Assembly: GCA_963667205.1 (NCBI GenBank)
Contig: OY762959.1
Location: 1,488,001-1,552,000, forward strand
Origin: CF-162 sp963667205
GTDB lineage: Bacteria > Chloroflexota > Dehalococcoidia > SM23-28-2 > RBG-16-64-32
Length of the DNA stretch: 64,000 nt
Reading direction: 5' to 3'
The first letter of the stretch is position 1, and every line of letters starts with the position of its first letter. A model generated the notes under the pieces. That model was not told the origin of the DNA, ran no database searches, and saw only the letters and a program-made list of their open reading frames with translations. Below are positions 17,193-26,760 of this stretch, piece after piece. The translations under genes were made by a program, and so were the position numbers.

Positions 17193-17382
17193 ATTCAACC
17201 TCAAGGCCAGAGTAGCTCTCGTTGATGAATTTGCCGTGAAGCGAGCGAGACTCTTCTGGGCGCGGGCGAAGCACCAGTGCCGGTTGACAACGGGCGAGAC
17301 GAGAGCCGGGGCGCCCCGAAGCCCGACTCTAAGCAACCCCTCGTGGCCACTAGAGGCGAGTTCAGTCACCCCCTTGATCTAA

Positions 17383-17712
17383 CTAGAGAGGGTAGTTCTC
17401 TGCGGTTCCCATGCCGGCGACCAGATCGACGCCGAACATCTCGACCAGCCTCTCAGCGTCTTCCCGCAGAGTCGTCCACTCCGGGGAGACCGCGCAACGC
17501 TCGAACGCCTGAGCGTCGTCCCAGATCATCTCGGCAACGCGGTAGAACGGCGCCGGACTATCTTCGAGTCCGCGGTCGATGCGTGTGAGAAACAGGTCCT
17601 TCACTTCCGGCGACTTGGTCGCCAGCGGGACGTGTACGTCCCAGTACTCCTTCTCGAACGCCTCAATGTCGGATTCCTTCGGCCGGGACCAGTAGGCGAC
17701 TATCTTGTACAT
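17383..17712 (-). CDS. EthD-like dimeric alpha-beta barrel protein
   Basis: 109 residues from ATG at 17712 (a GTG at 17736 is possible). Ferredoxin-like fold of the EthD family: it starts MYKIVAYWSRPKE, then EAFEKEYWDVHVPLATK, matching the YW-x2-H-PL motif of EthD. Such proteins accompany degradation of ethers, aromatics and polyketides, often with an unclear enzymatic role. The next gene, 48 bp upstream on the same strand, is a VOC-family protein. Confidence 0.85.
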   Translation of the reverse strand: MYKIVAYWSRPKESDIEAFEKEYWDVHVPLATKSPEVKDLFLTRIDRGLEDSPAPFYRVAEMIWDDAQAFERCAVSPEWTTLREDAERLVEMFGVDLVAGMGTAENYPL

Positions 17713-17760
17713 ACGCTCGTTTGGCTCCTTTCTCACCCACTCTGGCGGGAGGTGGCTAAG

Positions 17761-18273
17761 CTACTTTGCTTTGGTCTCCCCATAAAGCTCAAGGATCGTT
17801 CTGTCCGGGTCGTAGAAGCAGCAGTAGCTGATGCCGGCCAGCAGATCGTTGGCCCCCTCGACGTTCGAGACGGATACCGGCGGCGTGATGAACTCAACGC
17901 CCTTGCTCATGAGATCCCGGTAGGCCTCGTCGATGTCCTTGACGCCGAGGGCGATCCTCGCAATGCCGACGTTATGGAGCGTCTCATACGGCCGCCCGGT
18001 AGGGGGAGGATTGACGAACTCCAGAAGATCGATCATCGCCTCGCGCTCGTCGTCGCCCCAGCGGAGGAACGCGCCCCGGATCTTCACCTCGGTCTCGCTG
18101 TCGACGCCGGCCGCTTCGGCGCCGAGGCCGATGCCGCGCTGCTCCGGACCCTCCCCGGCGAACGGGCCCTCCACAATCTTCATGCCGAGCACTTCCTGGT
18201 ACCACTTGAGAGAGCGATCGAGGTCACGCACACAAACATTGACGTGGAAGATGCGCTGGAATTCGGCTGGCAT
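17761..18273 (-). CDS. VOC-superfamily protein (glyoxalase/methylmalonyl-CoA epimerase-like)
   Basis: 170 residues with two beta-alpha-beta3 modules. Module 1 begins RIFHVNVCVRDLDRSLKWYQEVLGMK with the metal-ligand His; module 2 has NVGIARIALGVKDIDEAYRDL, and the terminal Glu ligand is in ILELYGE. Both halves of the typical metal site are seen. It may be a glyoxalase, dioxygenase or epimerase. It probably shares a transcript with the EthD-like gene. Confidence 0.87.
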   Translation of the reverse strand: MPAEFQRIFHVNVCVRDLDRSLKWYQEVLGMKIVEGPFAGEGPEQRGIGLGAEAAGVDSETEVKIRGAFLRWGDDEREAMIDLLEFVNPPPTGRPYETLHNVGIARIALGVKDIDEAYRDLMSKGVEFITPPVSVSNVEGANDLLAGISYCCFYDPDRTILELYGETKAK

Positions 18274-18427
18274 TTCGACAACCTCCTCGGTCCGATATCT
18301 GCGGATCTACTGCTGCGTTCCGCGCCTATCCTAGCACTGCCGCGGCGGCGATATAGTCACCTCTGTGGCGGAACAACGTAGCTCCGGCGCCCGCGCCGGT
18401 GCAATCGTAGCAAGCCGCGGGTGCCGG

Positions 18428-19807
18428 CTAACGTTTTGCCGGCAGGCGCACCGTGAACGTGGTGCCGGCCCCAGGCTCGCTTGTCGCTTCGATCGAGCCG
18501 CCGTGCGCCTCGGCGATCCAGCGGCAGATCGCGAGGCCGAGGCCTGAGCCGCCCGCCGCGCGATTGCGGGCGGCGTCGACGCGATAGAAGCGGTCGAAGA
18601 TGTGCGGCAGATGCTCGGCCGGGATACCGGGACCGCTGTTGGCGATGATCACCTCCGCCAGGCCGTTCGCGGCCCGCCAGGAGACGTCGAGCGAGCCGGC
18701 GGAGGGAGTGTATTTGACGGCGTTGTCGAGCAGGTTTAGCAGCAGCTGGAGAACGAGGTCCTGATCGGCGACCAGGTCAACGTCGTCGCCGGGCTTGACC
18801 GTCAGCGCGAGTCCCTTCTCGGCCGCCACCGGGCTCACTTGCTCGACGGCGTCGGTGACCAGCCTCCGGGCGCTCAGCCCCTCCGGGTTGATGGCGATAC
18901 GCGCGGCGTCGGCGCGGGCCAGCATCAGAAGGCTACCGATGAGCCGGATCATGCGGTCCACCTCGCTGTTCACGCCTTGCAGCACCTCCCGATAGGCCTC
19001 CGGGTCGCGGTCGCGCTGCAGGGCCACCTCGGTCTGGCCCTTGATCGCCGTCAGCGGCGTGCGTAGCTCGTGAGAGGCGTCGGCCGTGAACTGGCGCTGG
19101 CGTCTGAAGGCCCCGTCCAGGCGCCCGATCATTTCGTCGAACGTTCGCGCCAGGCGACCGACTTCATCGTCGGGAATGTCCAGGTCCAGGCGCTGGCTAA
19201 GGTCCTCGGCGGTGATCTTGCGCGCGACGCGGGTTACGCGATCGATCGGTGAGAGCGCGCGCCCGGCGAGGAAGAGGCCGCCGGCGCTCGTCACGCCGAG
19301 CACGATGGGATAGGCGATTGCGATGATCACGAGCAGCGAGCTCAGGGTGTCGCCCGCTTCGTCGATCAGGCCAACCTCAACGGCACCGACGATCGCGCCG
19401 TCGGCGCGGAGCGGCGTCATCAGGACCCGCAGCCGGTCATCGTCACCACTAACGCTGCGACGGTCATCGGCGCCGGCAAGCACGCGCTCCAGGGCGGCGG
19501 CATCGACAGCCAAGGCTGATCCGCCGGTGCTCACGAACACGACGGCGCCAGATCGGTCGAAGACGCGTGCGAACTCTTCGCTTTCGACGGTGTCTACCCG
19601 GAACTCCAGGTCGGAGTCCAGCCCATCGGCGCCCGCCACCAGCCCCGAGACGATGCCGGCGCGAGCGTCGAGTGAATCATCGAGGCTCGATCTGAGGTTT
19701 TCGCGAAGCGCCAGGTAGACGCCCGCGCTGAAGACGGCCAGTGTGATCGCCAGCAGCAGCACGTACCAGAGCGTCAGCCGTAGCCGCAGCGAGCGCAGAA
19801 GAGCCAC
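18428..19807 (-). CDS. sensor histidine kinase (OmpR-partner type)
   Basis: About 459 residues from GTG 19807, which has GAGG upstream and lies 1 nt past the regulator stop; GTG 19828 is an alternative that overlaps it. Order: TM1 (about 12-35), extracytoplasmic sensor of about 130 residues rich in Asp, TM2 (about 160-182), HAMP, HisKA with FTADASHELRTPLTAIKG (phospho-His), then HATPase with N box LLDNAVKYTP, IIANSGPGIP, DRFYR and GGSGLGLAI. All catalytic boxes are intact. Coupled to the response regulator at 19809. Signal unknown. Confidence 0.94.
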   Translation of the reverse strand: MALLRSLRLRLTLWYVLLLAITLAVFSAGVYLALRENLRSSLDDSLDARAGIVSGLVAGADGLDSDLEFRVDTVESEEFARVFDRSGAVVFVSTGGSALAVDAAALERVLAGADDRRSVSGDDDRLRVLMTPLRADGAIVGAVEVGLIDEAGDTLSSLLVIIAIAYPIVLGVTSAGGLFLAGRALSPIDRVTRVARKITAEDLSQRLDLDIPDDEVGRLARTFDEMIGRLDGAFRRQRQFTADASHELRTPLTAIKGQTEVALQRDRDPEAYREVLQGVNSEVDRMIRLIGSLLMLARADAARIAINPEGLSARRLVTDAVEQVSPVAAEKGLALTVKPGDDVDLVADQDLVLQLLLNLLDNAVKYTPSAGSLDVSWRAANGLAEVIIANSGPGIPAEHLPHIFDRFYRVDAARNRAAGGSGLGLAICRWIAEAHGGSIEATSEPGAGTTFTVRLPAKR

Positions 19808-19808
19808 G

Positions 19809-20489
19809 CTAGTCGTCCTCGCGCGCACTGATGCGGTAGCCGGCGCCGCGGACCGTGTGGATCAGCTTCGGCCCGCCGGGGCCGTCGATCTTCTTGCGCA
19901 GGTTCTTGACGTGCACATCGATCACGTTCGTGGCGTTGTCGAAATCGTAATTCCAGACGTGCTCCGCGATCACCGTGCGGGAGAGCACCTGGTTCGGGTG
20001 GCGCATCAGGTACTCGAGGAGCGCGAACTCCTTGGCCGTCAGCTCGACGCCCTCGCCCGCCCGCGACACGCACCTCGTCGCTGTGTCCATCGTCAGGTCC
20101 TGCACCCGCAAAACGTTGCCCCGCAGCACGGGCTCGCGCCGGATCAGCGCGCGCACCCGCGCCAGCAGCTCCGCAAACGCGAACGGCTTCACGAGGTAGT
20201 CGTCCGCGCCGCTGTCGAGGCCGGCTACGCGGTCCTCGATGGCGTCTCGGGCGGTCAGCATCAGGATCGGCGTGCGCACGCCACTCTCTCGCAGCGTTGA
20301 GCAGACGCTGATGCCGTCGACCGACGGGAGCATCACGTCCAGGATGATGACATCGAAGTCGGCGACGGACGGCCACTGTATCGCCTCCTCGCCGTCGTAG
20401 GCGATATCGACGCTGTAGCCGTTCTCGGACAGACCGCGGGCGACGAAGTCAGCGATCTGCGGCTCATCTTCTACGACTAGGACTCTCAT
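19809..20489 (-). CDS. OmpR/PhoB-family response regulator
   Basis: 226 residues from ATG 20489 (a GTG three codons earlier is possible). The receiver domain has the acidic pair at ED8-9, phospho-acceptor Asp51 (IILDVMLPS), Thr in MLTAR, and Lys in VKPFAF. The C-terminal winged helix (VELTAKEFALLEYLMRHPNQ, NVIDVHVKNLRKKI) is the OmpR DNA-binding domain. First gene of a two-gene operon with the kinase; autoregulation is likely but I saw no clear repeat in the 117-bp upstream region. Confidence 0.95.
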   Translation of the reverse strand: MRVLVVEDEPQIADFVARGLSENGYSVDIAYDGEEAIQWPSVADFDVIILDVMLPSVDGISVCSTLRESGVRTPILMLTARDAIEDRVAGLDSGADDYLVKPFAFAELLARVRALIRREPVLRGNVLRVQDLTMDTATRCVSRAGEGVELTAKEFALLEYLMRHPNQVLSRTVIAEHVWNYDFDNATNVIDVHVKNLRKKIDGPGGPKLIHTVRGAGYRISAREDD

Positions 20490-20606
20490 GGCATACACGC
20501 AGCGGCGGCGGTTGGCCGCGCTTCAAGTGTAGACCGGCGGCGTGAAGGCGGGATGAAGCGACGCGTTCAAGTCGCGGGCCGGCCGGGGCTCGGAAGGCGG
20601 CTCGCG

Positions 20607-22745
20607 TCAGTTGATCAAAGCAAGAGTGCCGGGCGATGGGCAGGCGAGGCCGTCGCCGTCCGGTAGCCCGGCGCCGAAGCGAATGGTGGCAAGAGCGTCG
20701 AAGGCGTCAATCGTGCCCTCGCAGTTGACGTCGGCCCAGATCTGCTCCGGGTAGCCGAAGACGTTGACCGGCTGGCCGACGCCCGGGCAGCCCGAGATTC
20801 CTGCGGTGGGCACACTACCAATCGTGCTCAATATGACGAGCACGTCACCGGCGCCGACGGCGTCGTCACAGTCCATGTCGGCCCAGAGGCGATCGTCGTA
20901 GGGCGACGTGTCGCTGAAGATCGTGAGGGAGTTGACATCGTGGTTGGCGACGTAGACCAAGCCGTTGCTCTGGTTGACGGTGACAGCGTCCGGGGTGATG
21001 CCGGTGGGGAGGGTGGCAGTGACCTCGAGAGTGGTCCGATCGACGATGGCGACGGTTCTGTCGTGGACGTTGACGACGAAGATGCGGTTGGTGAGCGGGT
21101 TGACGTCGACATCGATGGCGCCGTCGCCGATGGGCACGGTCTGCACCGTAATCGGCACAGCACCTGCCACCGCCGGACCGGCGGCGCCGGAGATTACCGT
21201 CAGGCTGTCGCCGACGAAGTTGGTGACGTAGACGTCACGGGTCTGCGGGTCAACGACGATGCCTTCTGCGCCGTCGCCGACGCTGATGGTGTCTGTCACG
21301 ATGTTGGTGGAGGTGTCGATGACGTGGACAGCGTCACCGGTGAAGTCCGTGACGTAGACGATACCGGCAGTGGGGTCGGCGGCAGCGTTACGCGGAACGC
21401 CGCCGACGGCGATTGTGTCGACGACCAGAGCGGCGTGCACGTCAACAACGGATACGGTGCCGTCTCCTGAGTTGGCGACGTAGTAGAGATGCGTGACCGG
21501 GTCGAGCGCCAATCCGGTGGGGGCATCGCCGACCGGGATCTCCGTAATCTGGGGCGGCCCGGCCACGAGGGCATCGTTGGGAAGGACGACGACCAGGAGA
21601 GCGTCGTTCTCAGCGTCGACGGCGACTATCACCCGGCTACCGCCTGGAGTGACACCCTCGGCCCCGACGCGATCATCATGGTCGTCGTGCTCGTCGCAAT
21701 CGCAGTCGCTGTCCTGGTACCTGCAGTCGAATCCGCTCGGCTCAACGCTCGAGGCGCCTGTAACCTCCACGCACGGCAGGTTGATCGTACCGATCTGCGT
21801 GGTGCCATCGAATACGCCGATCGCGCCATCGAATGCGTTGAGTGCGTAGGTGAGAGCCGTCTCCTCATCCACGAAGACGTCGCTGGGATGGGAGCCACCG
21901 GAAGGAACGGTCTGGGAAGTACGGCCGATGCAGCGGGCGAGGCCGTCGCCGGCGTCCTCGCCGCCTTCCGTGAACTCGACCGAAAGCGGGGCGGACGGCA
22001 GCCCCGTGCCGTTGAGGCCGCGTATCTCGTTGTGCTTGCACTGTAGCTGGAAGCTGGTAGTCCAGGTGAACTTCTTTCCTATCTTCGCCTGGCCTGGGAC
22101 CTTTACCTTCTTCTCGCCCAGGAGCGTGTCCGTGCCCTGGTGCATGAGGCGGACCGTGATCTCATTATTGGTGGCCTCAGCGGCGCTGAGGTGCTTGGTG
22201 AACTTGACTGCGACCTTCTCCTCGGCGCCCTCTTCTATTTCCAGCGGGTTCGGGTCGAAGACGACGATAGCCACGCCAACGCACTCGACGGTGCCGGAGC
22301 CGCTGGCTGCGGTGTCCGGCGTGGTGTCGGGGAATTCTACCTCGAGCACGGCCGAGGCGGCGCCGGTGGAGCCGACATCACCTTCAACGATATCATCGGT
22401 GCAGCGCATGACGAACGTCGCGGCAACATTGACCGTATCGTCCTCCTGGGGGTCGGCGCCTGGCACAGGCACCGCCTTCGAATCGATCACGGTGTCGCCG
22501 AGGAGCCCGGGGAGTATCAGGTCGACGTTGATCTCCTTGTCGGCAGCCTCGTCCGCCGTCAGGTCCTTCTGAATCGCGACGACCAGGTTAGCGGCACCGC
22601 CTTCGAGGATCTGCAGCGGATCCGGATCGAAGCTGGCGGTGGGCTCGCCAGCGTTGACGACGGGCGGACTGCCCTGCACGAGGACGACGAGTGCAAGCGC
22701 CGCGAAGGCGGTCAGGACGAAGCGAGGGGCGAAAGATGAGTGCAT
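20607..22745 (-). CDS. secreted YVTN beta-propeller protein with dockerin-like C-terminus
   Basis: 712 residues from ATG 22745 (GGGAGG 6 nt upstream). A signal peptide covers about residues 1-33. Two related beta-sandwich domains follow (each with FDPxPLxIxEG). There is an acidic His/Asp loop (DCDCDEHDDHDDR) that could bind metal, then a propeller of about six YVTN repeats (YYVANSGDGTVSVVD, VYVTDFTGDAVHVID, VYVTNFVGDSLTVI, VYVANHDVNSLTIF). At the end are two dockerin-like calcium repeats, WADMDCDDAVGAGDVLVIL and WADVNCEGTIDAFDALATI. An exported surface protein, frequent in Chloroflexota; no cohesin partner is visible here. Confidence 0.88.
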   Translation of the reverse strand: MHSSFAPRFVLTAFAALALVVLVQGSPPVVNAGEPTASFDPDPLQILEGGAANLVVAIQKDLTADEAADKEINVDLILPGLLGDTVIDSKAVPVPGADPQEDDTVNVAATFVMRCTDDIVEGDVGSTGAASAVLEVEFPDTTPDTAASGSGTVECVGVAIVVFDPNPLEIEEGAEEKVAVKFTKHLSAAEATNNEITVRLMHQGTDTLLGEKKVKVPGQAKIGKKFTWTTSFQLQCKHNEIRGLNGTGLPSAPLSVEFTEGGEDAGDGLARCIGRTSQTVPSGGSHPSDVFVDEETALTYALNAFDGAIGVFDGTTQIGTINLPCVEVTGASSVEPSGFDCRYQDSDCDCDEHDDHDDRVGAEGVTPGGSRVIVAVDAENDALLVVVLPNDALVAGPPQITEIPVGDAPTGLALDPVTHLYYVANSGDGTVSVVDVHAALVVDTIAVGGVPRNAAADPTAGIVYVTDFTGDAVHVIDTSTNIVTDTISVGDGAEGIVVDPQTRDVYVTNFVGDSLTVISGAAGPAVAGAVPITVQTVPIGDGAIDVDVNPLTNRIFVVNVHDRTVAIVDRTTLEVTATLPTGITPDAVTVNQSNGLVYVANHDVNSLTIFSDTSPYDDRLWADMDCDDAVGAGDVLVILSTIGSVPTAGISGCPGVGQPVNVFGYPEQIWADVNCEGTIDAFDALATIRFGAGLPDGDGLACPSPGTLALIN

Positions 22746-22926
22746 GCGGAGCCTCCCTGGGATGCTCCCACAGTCTGTGACACGCAAACGGCTCGTCAAG
22801 CGCATGTCCCCGGGGGTAACGCCAAGCAATCCCATAGCGCTTGATCAAAGCAGACGGTGGGCCCGTGGCGAGCGCTTCGCCTGTCAGATGTAGCGAATCC
22901 GGCCTTTCACCATCCTAGTAATCGAC

Positions 22927-24216
22927 ATGGCGAAAACACTCCGCGCACCGGTTGGTCCGGGAAGAACGCTTCTCCTCGCCGTCGCCGGACTGGGCCTGGC
23001 GTTCCTCTCCGGCTGCAGCGGCGGAGTCGACGCCGGCCGCGAGCCGTCCCGCTCGGAGCCGGCTACAGCTGCACCCTCAGTGACCGCCGCCGCCGAACAG
23101 CCGCCCCCACCCCCGCCTGCGGAGGCGCCCGGTGGGCTGCCGGCCTGCGGGTCGGGGTTCGAGTTCTTCTCCGTCTCACCCGTTGCGATGTCGGACTTCA
23201 TGGGTCTTGTGCCGTTGGGCAACCTCGCCCCGTCGGGCCACGTGTTCCCGACGGATCACATCTACTTCCACATCAATCGAGTCGATCGCTCCCAGTGGCA
23301 CCTCGGCACCGTTGAGGTTCCGGTTGTTTCGCCGGGAAACGTCCGGGTGACCGAAATCCGCTCGACGAGGCACTTTTCCGACGGCCACATTGACTACGAC
23401 GTCCACTTCGCGCCGTGCGCCGAGGTGCGGGCCTTCTTCATTCACGTCACTTCACTCACCGACAAGCTGCTGGGAGAGTTCTCCCCTCCTTTTGACCAGT
23501 GCCACGAGCCAAGCACAGGCGGCTTCCACTATGAGTACTGCATCAAAACTCTCGACGTGGAGCTGTCGGCCGGCGAGCTCATCGGGACGACCGGCGGCCA
23601 CGAGCGGCAGAACGCTCTTGACCTGGGCCTCTACGACCTGCGGACCGATCCGCTGCCGTACGCGCGGCAAGACCGCTGGACCGACCGCGCCCGTCATATC
23701 GCCTGTCCACTCGACTACTTCACTGCCGACGTCCGGGAGGCGTTGCGCGCCAGGCTCGGCAACCACGACGGCACGGTAGCGAGAACGGCGTCTCCGGCCT
23801 GCGGCGAGGTTGAGCAGGACGAACCGGGGACGGCGCAGGGCGTCTGGTTCGCCCCGGACGTAGCTCACACTTACCCGGAGGACCCGCACCTGGCGCTCGT
23901 GCACGACAACGTCGATCCTTCGAGAGGGGTCTTCTCGGTGGGGACTTCCGTGGCCGCAAGCGGGTTGCCCGCAGGCCTCTACTACTTCGAACCGGCCGGT
24001 TCGGGGCGAGTGAACCGCGACTTCACGGACGTGACGCCTGACGGGACGGTCCACTGTCATGAGACTCATGAACGCTTCGCCGAGACCGCCGCCCCCTTAG
24101 TGATCGTCGTTCAGATGCCCAGCAGCACCACGCTCCGCATCGAACGCGTCGAAGTGACCGCCTGCGGCGAAGGCCCCTGGCAGCTCACCGCAGCCGCCAG
24201 TGATTTCCTTCGCTAG
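22927..24216 (+). CDS. lipoprotein, function unknown
   Basis: 429 residues. A lipoprotein signal peptide ends in the lipobox LSGC (Cys37), followed by a Pro/Ala-rich linker with PPPPPPAEAP. The folded part starts at PACGSGFEFFSVSP and contains PLGNLAPSGHVFPTDHIYFHI, which resembles the beta-domain of degenerate M23/LysM-type envelope proteins, but the M23 zinc ligands are not evident. Eight or so conserved Cys suggest disulfides. A second jelly-roll-like region begins near residue 300. It is divergent from the YVTN protein. Confidence 0.78.
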   Translation: MAKTLRAPVGPGRTLLLAVAGLGLAFLSGCSGGVDAGREPSRSEPATAAPSVTAAAEQPPPPPPAEAPGGLPACGSGFEFFSVSPVAMSDFMGLVPLGNLAPSGHVFPTDHIYFHINRVDRSQWHLGTVEVPVVSPGNVRVTEIRSTRHFSDGHIDYDVHFAPCAEVRAFFIHVTSLTDKLLGEFSPPFDQCHEPSTGGFHYEYCIKTLDVELSAGELIGTTGGHERQNALDLGLYDLRTDPLPYARQDRWTDRARHIACPLDYFTADVREALRARLGNHDGTVARTASPACGEVEQDEPGTAQGVWFAPDVAHTYPEDPHLALVHDNVDPSRGVFSVGTSVAASGLPAGLYYFEPAGSGRVNRDFTDVTPDGTVHCHETHERFAETAAPLVIVVQMPSSTTLRIERVEVTACGEGPWQLTAAASDFLR

Positions 24217-24317
24217 TTGCTCCGCTGCCGCCTCCCCCCATCACCTCCGCGCGATCCAGTACACTCGCCGAGAGACATCCCGCGCGGGCGTGGCTCGCGG
24301 TCCAGAGGAGAGGCAAG

Positions 24318-25484
24318 ATGCTCACCCGGTTCGACGACTATCCAATACACCAGACGCCGCAGCCAGTGGCACACACGGCGTCGAGCGATCGCAATACGTA
24401 CGACCGCTACTGGTGTAACGGCTACGCCGCGGACGGCGAGTTCTACTTCGGCGTGGCCCTGGGACGCTACCCCAACCGCGGCATCATCGACTGCGGCTTC
24501 AGCATCGTCCGCGACGGTGATCAGCACTCGTTCCACGGCTCGCGGCGGGCACCGCAGGAACCCGGTGACGGCAGCGTCGGGCCGTTCCGGCTCGAAGTCC
24601 TGGAGCCGATGCGCACGACGCGCCTGAGCATAGAGAAGAACGAAACGGGGATCGAGTGCGACCTCATATTCACGGCCCTGACCGCCTGCGTGGAAGAGGA
24701 CCGGCAGACGATCGCGCAGGGCACGCGCACCGTCTTCGACGTCACGCGCTTCGCCCAGTTCGGTCGCTGGCAGGGCGAGATCCGATACGGGGGAAACACA
24801 GTGGCCGTCGACTCGGCGCGCGTCTACGGCACCAAGGACCGCTCCTGGGGCATCCGGCCGGTCGGTGAGCAGCCGGAGACCGGCGGCGCCCCGGCAACGC
24901 GTCTCCCTCAGTTCTTCTTCCTCTGGGCTCCCATCCAGTGGCAGGACCGCTGCACGCACTTCGGCGTCTACGAGGACGCCGAGGGAATCGCCTGGCACGA
25001 GGGCGGCGCGATTCTGCCCGCGTACGCGTCTGGGGCCGAGATCCCGGGGGTCGAAGACCCGGCCACCGAGAGAACTGCCTCCGTATCGCACCGGATCACC
25101 TACGAAGCGGGCACGCGAAGGGCGCAGTCAGCCGAACTAACGCTCGTCGACCGCTCCGGTGATAGCCACGTGATCGAGCTCGAGCCGATCCTGCGCTTCC
25201 AGATGAGGGGCATCGGCTACATGCACCCGGAATGGGGACACGGGCGCTGGAAGGGCGAGCTGGCGATCGCGGGCGAGTCGTGGGAGACAAACGGGCTCAA
25301 CCCGCTCGCCCCGGAGAACCTGCACATCCAGCAGCTCGTCCGCGCTCGCATGGACGGCCAGGAGGGAATCGGCGCGCTGGAGCAGCTCTGCTTCGGCCCG
25401 CACGCCAGCTCTGGCTTCACGGAGTTCATCGACGGGCGAAGTGAGCAGCCGAGCGTAAGGGCTCTCGAATCGCGTGAGACTTAG
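24318..25484 (+). CDS. AttH/CrtC-like double-lipocalin protein
   Basis: 388 residues without signal peptide. The N-terminal RYWCNGYAADGEFYFGVALGRYPNRG and later DRSWGIRP and FFLWAPIQW are reminiscent of the hydroxyneurosporene-synthase/AttH-like fold found beside steroid and terpenoid catabolic genes. GAGAGGCAAG precedes the ATG. It overlaps the MFS gene by 11 nt, so both are co-translated and may handle the same hydrophobic substrate. Hydratase, isomerase or binding function cannot be decided. Confidence 0.7.
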   Translation: MLTRFDDYPIHQTPQPVAHTASSDRNTYDRYWCNGYAADGEFYFGVALGRYPNRGIIDCGFSIVRDGDQHSFHGSRRAPQEPGDGSVGPFRLEVLEPMRTTRLSIEKNETGIECDLIFTALTACVEEDRQTIAQGTRTVFDVTRFAQFGRWQGEIRYGGNTVAVDSARVYGTKDRSWGIRPVGEQPETGGAPATRLPQFFFLWAPIQWQDRCTHFGVYEDAEGIAWHEGGAILPAYASGAEIPGVEDPATERTASVSHRITYEAGTRRAQSAELTLVDRSGDSHVIELEPILRFQMRGIGYMHPEWGHGRWKGELAIAGESWETNGLNPLAPENLHIQQLVRARMDGQEGIGALEQLCFGPHASSGFTEFIDGRSEQPSVRALESRET

Positions 25485-26760
25485 CAACGATCCTCAGTCG
25501 CCGGCGCCCGGGGGTCACTACTATGGCTGGGTAATCCTCGCGGGATCGGTGGCGGCGATGGCGCTGGGCAGCGGCGTTTCGTTCTGGGCGTTCGGGCTCT
25601 ACATCGACCCGATGGAGGAGGAGTTCGGCTGGTCCCGCGCCGAGGTATCGGCGGGCTTCTCGGTATCGCTCGCTATCAGCGGGCTCTCCGGACCGCTAAT
25701 CGGACGCTGGGTGGACGCCCGCGGCGCGCGGTCCGCGATCTTGATCGGCGCGATCATGACGGCGCTCACGTACGTGCTTCTGGCCACGACGAGTTCGCTC
25801 TGGCAGTGGTTTCTCTATCTCTCGATCAACGCCATCTTCCGGCAGCTGATGTTCTTCATCCCGTTCCAGGCGCTCATCTCGCGCTGGTTCGACAAGAAGC
25901 GGGGTCTGGCGATCGGCATTCTGGGCACGGGGTTCTCGCTCGGCGGCTTCGTCGTGCTGATCATGGCGTTCGTGATCGACGAGTTCGGGTGGGACGGCTC
26001 GTTCATCTTCTCCGCGGTGGCCGTGCTGGTGCTCTTCATCCCGCTCTCGGTCTTCGTGCTGAGGAACGAACCGTCGGAGGTAGGCGCGTTCATCGACGGT
26101 GAGTCAGACGAAGAGGCGGCGGAGCGCATGCGGGCGGGGCCCCAGCGGGGTCTAACGGCACGCGAGGCGTTGAGGACGCCGCTCTTCTGGCTCCTGGCGG
26201 CGGCGATGACGCTCTTCTTCTTCGGCGTCTTCGGCTGGCTGGTGCATCAGGTGCCGTTCTACGAATCCGTCGGCGTGGACCGCGGCGTGGCGGCGATGCT
26301 CGTCACGATCGCCGCCGCCGGCGGTATCGTCGCCCGTCTGGCCTTCGGCTTCTTCGTCGATCGCTTCGAGCGCGTCGAGATCGCGGCGATGGGACTGCTG
26401 TCGTTCCTGACGACGGCGTTGGTCGTGCTGCTGATCAACTCGACGGCGCCCGGAATAGCGATCTTCCTCGCGCTCTGGATCGTCGGCAGCGGCGGCGGAC
26501 CGTTGCTGGAGCCGCTGCTACTGACGCGTTCGTTCGGCCTCAAGCACTTCGGGACGATCCTGGGAACGCTCGGCCTGGTGGAGACGCTTGGCATCATCGC
26601 CAGCCCGACGCTGGCCGGCCTGATCTTCGACAGCACCGGCTCCTACGACCTGGTGCTCGTGATGCTGGCGTCCGCGCTGGCGGCCGCGTTAATGCTCTTC
26701 TATTTCGCCTCGAAGTTGTCGCACCCGGTGGACGCGAAGCACGCTGCGGCGCCGGGCTAG
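25474..26760 (+). CDS. MFS transporter (oxalate/formate antiporter-like)
   Basis: 428 residues, GTG start inside the end of the AttH-like gene. Twelve membrane segments; the opening HYYGWVILAGSVAAMALGSG and GFSVSLAISGLSGPLIGRWVDARGAR are typical of OxlT/monocarboxylate MFS carriers. A charged cytoplasmic loop of about 35 residues (DGESDEEAAERMR) separates the halves. The stop lies just before the remnant of the Rieske oxygenase gene on the other strand. Probably imports a carboxylate used by the downstream catabolic genes. Confidence 0.9.
   Translation: MRLSNDPQSPAPGGHYYGWVILAGSVAAMALGSGVSFWAFGLYIDPMEEEFGWSRAEVSAGFSVSLAISGLSGPLIGRWVDARGARSAILIGAIMTALTYVLLATTSSLWQWFLYLSINAIFRQLMFFIPFQALISRWFDKKRGLAIGILGTGFSLGGFVVLIMAFVIDEFGWDGSFIFSAVAVLVLFIPLSVFVLRNEPSEVGAFIDGESDEEAAERMRAGPQRGLTAREALRTPLFWLLAAAMTLFFFGVFGWLVHQVPFYESVGVDRGVAAMLVTIAAAGGIVARLAFGFFVDRFERVEIAAMGLLSFLTTALVVLLINSTAPGIAIFLALWIVGSGGGPLLEPLLLTRSFGLKHFGTILGTLGLVETLGIIASPTLAGLIFDSTGSYDLVLVMLASALAAALMLFYFASKLSHPVDAKHAAAPG

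Noticed and set aside
20489..20606. Strong promoter or operator for the two-component operon
   Set aside because: No convincing -35/-10 pair or direct repeat is visible in the 117 bp upstream of the regulator.
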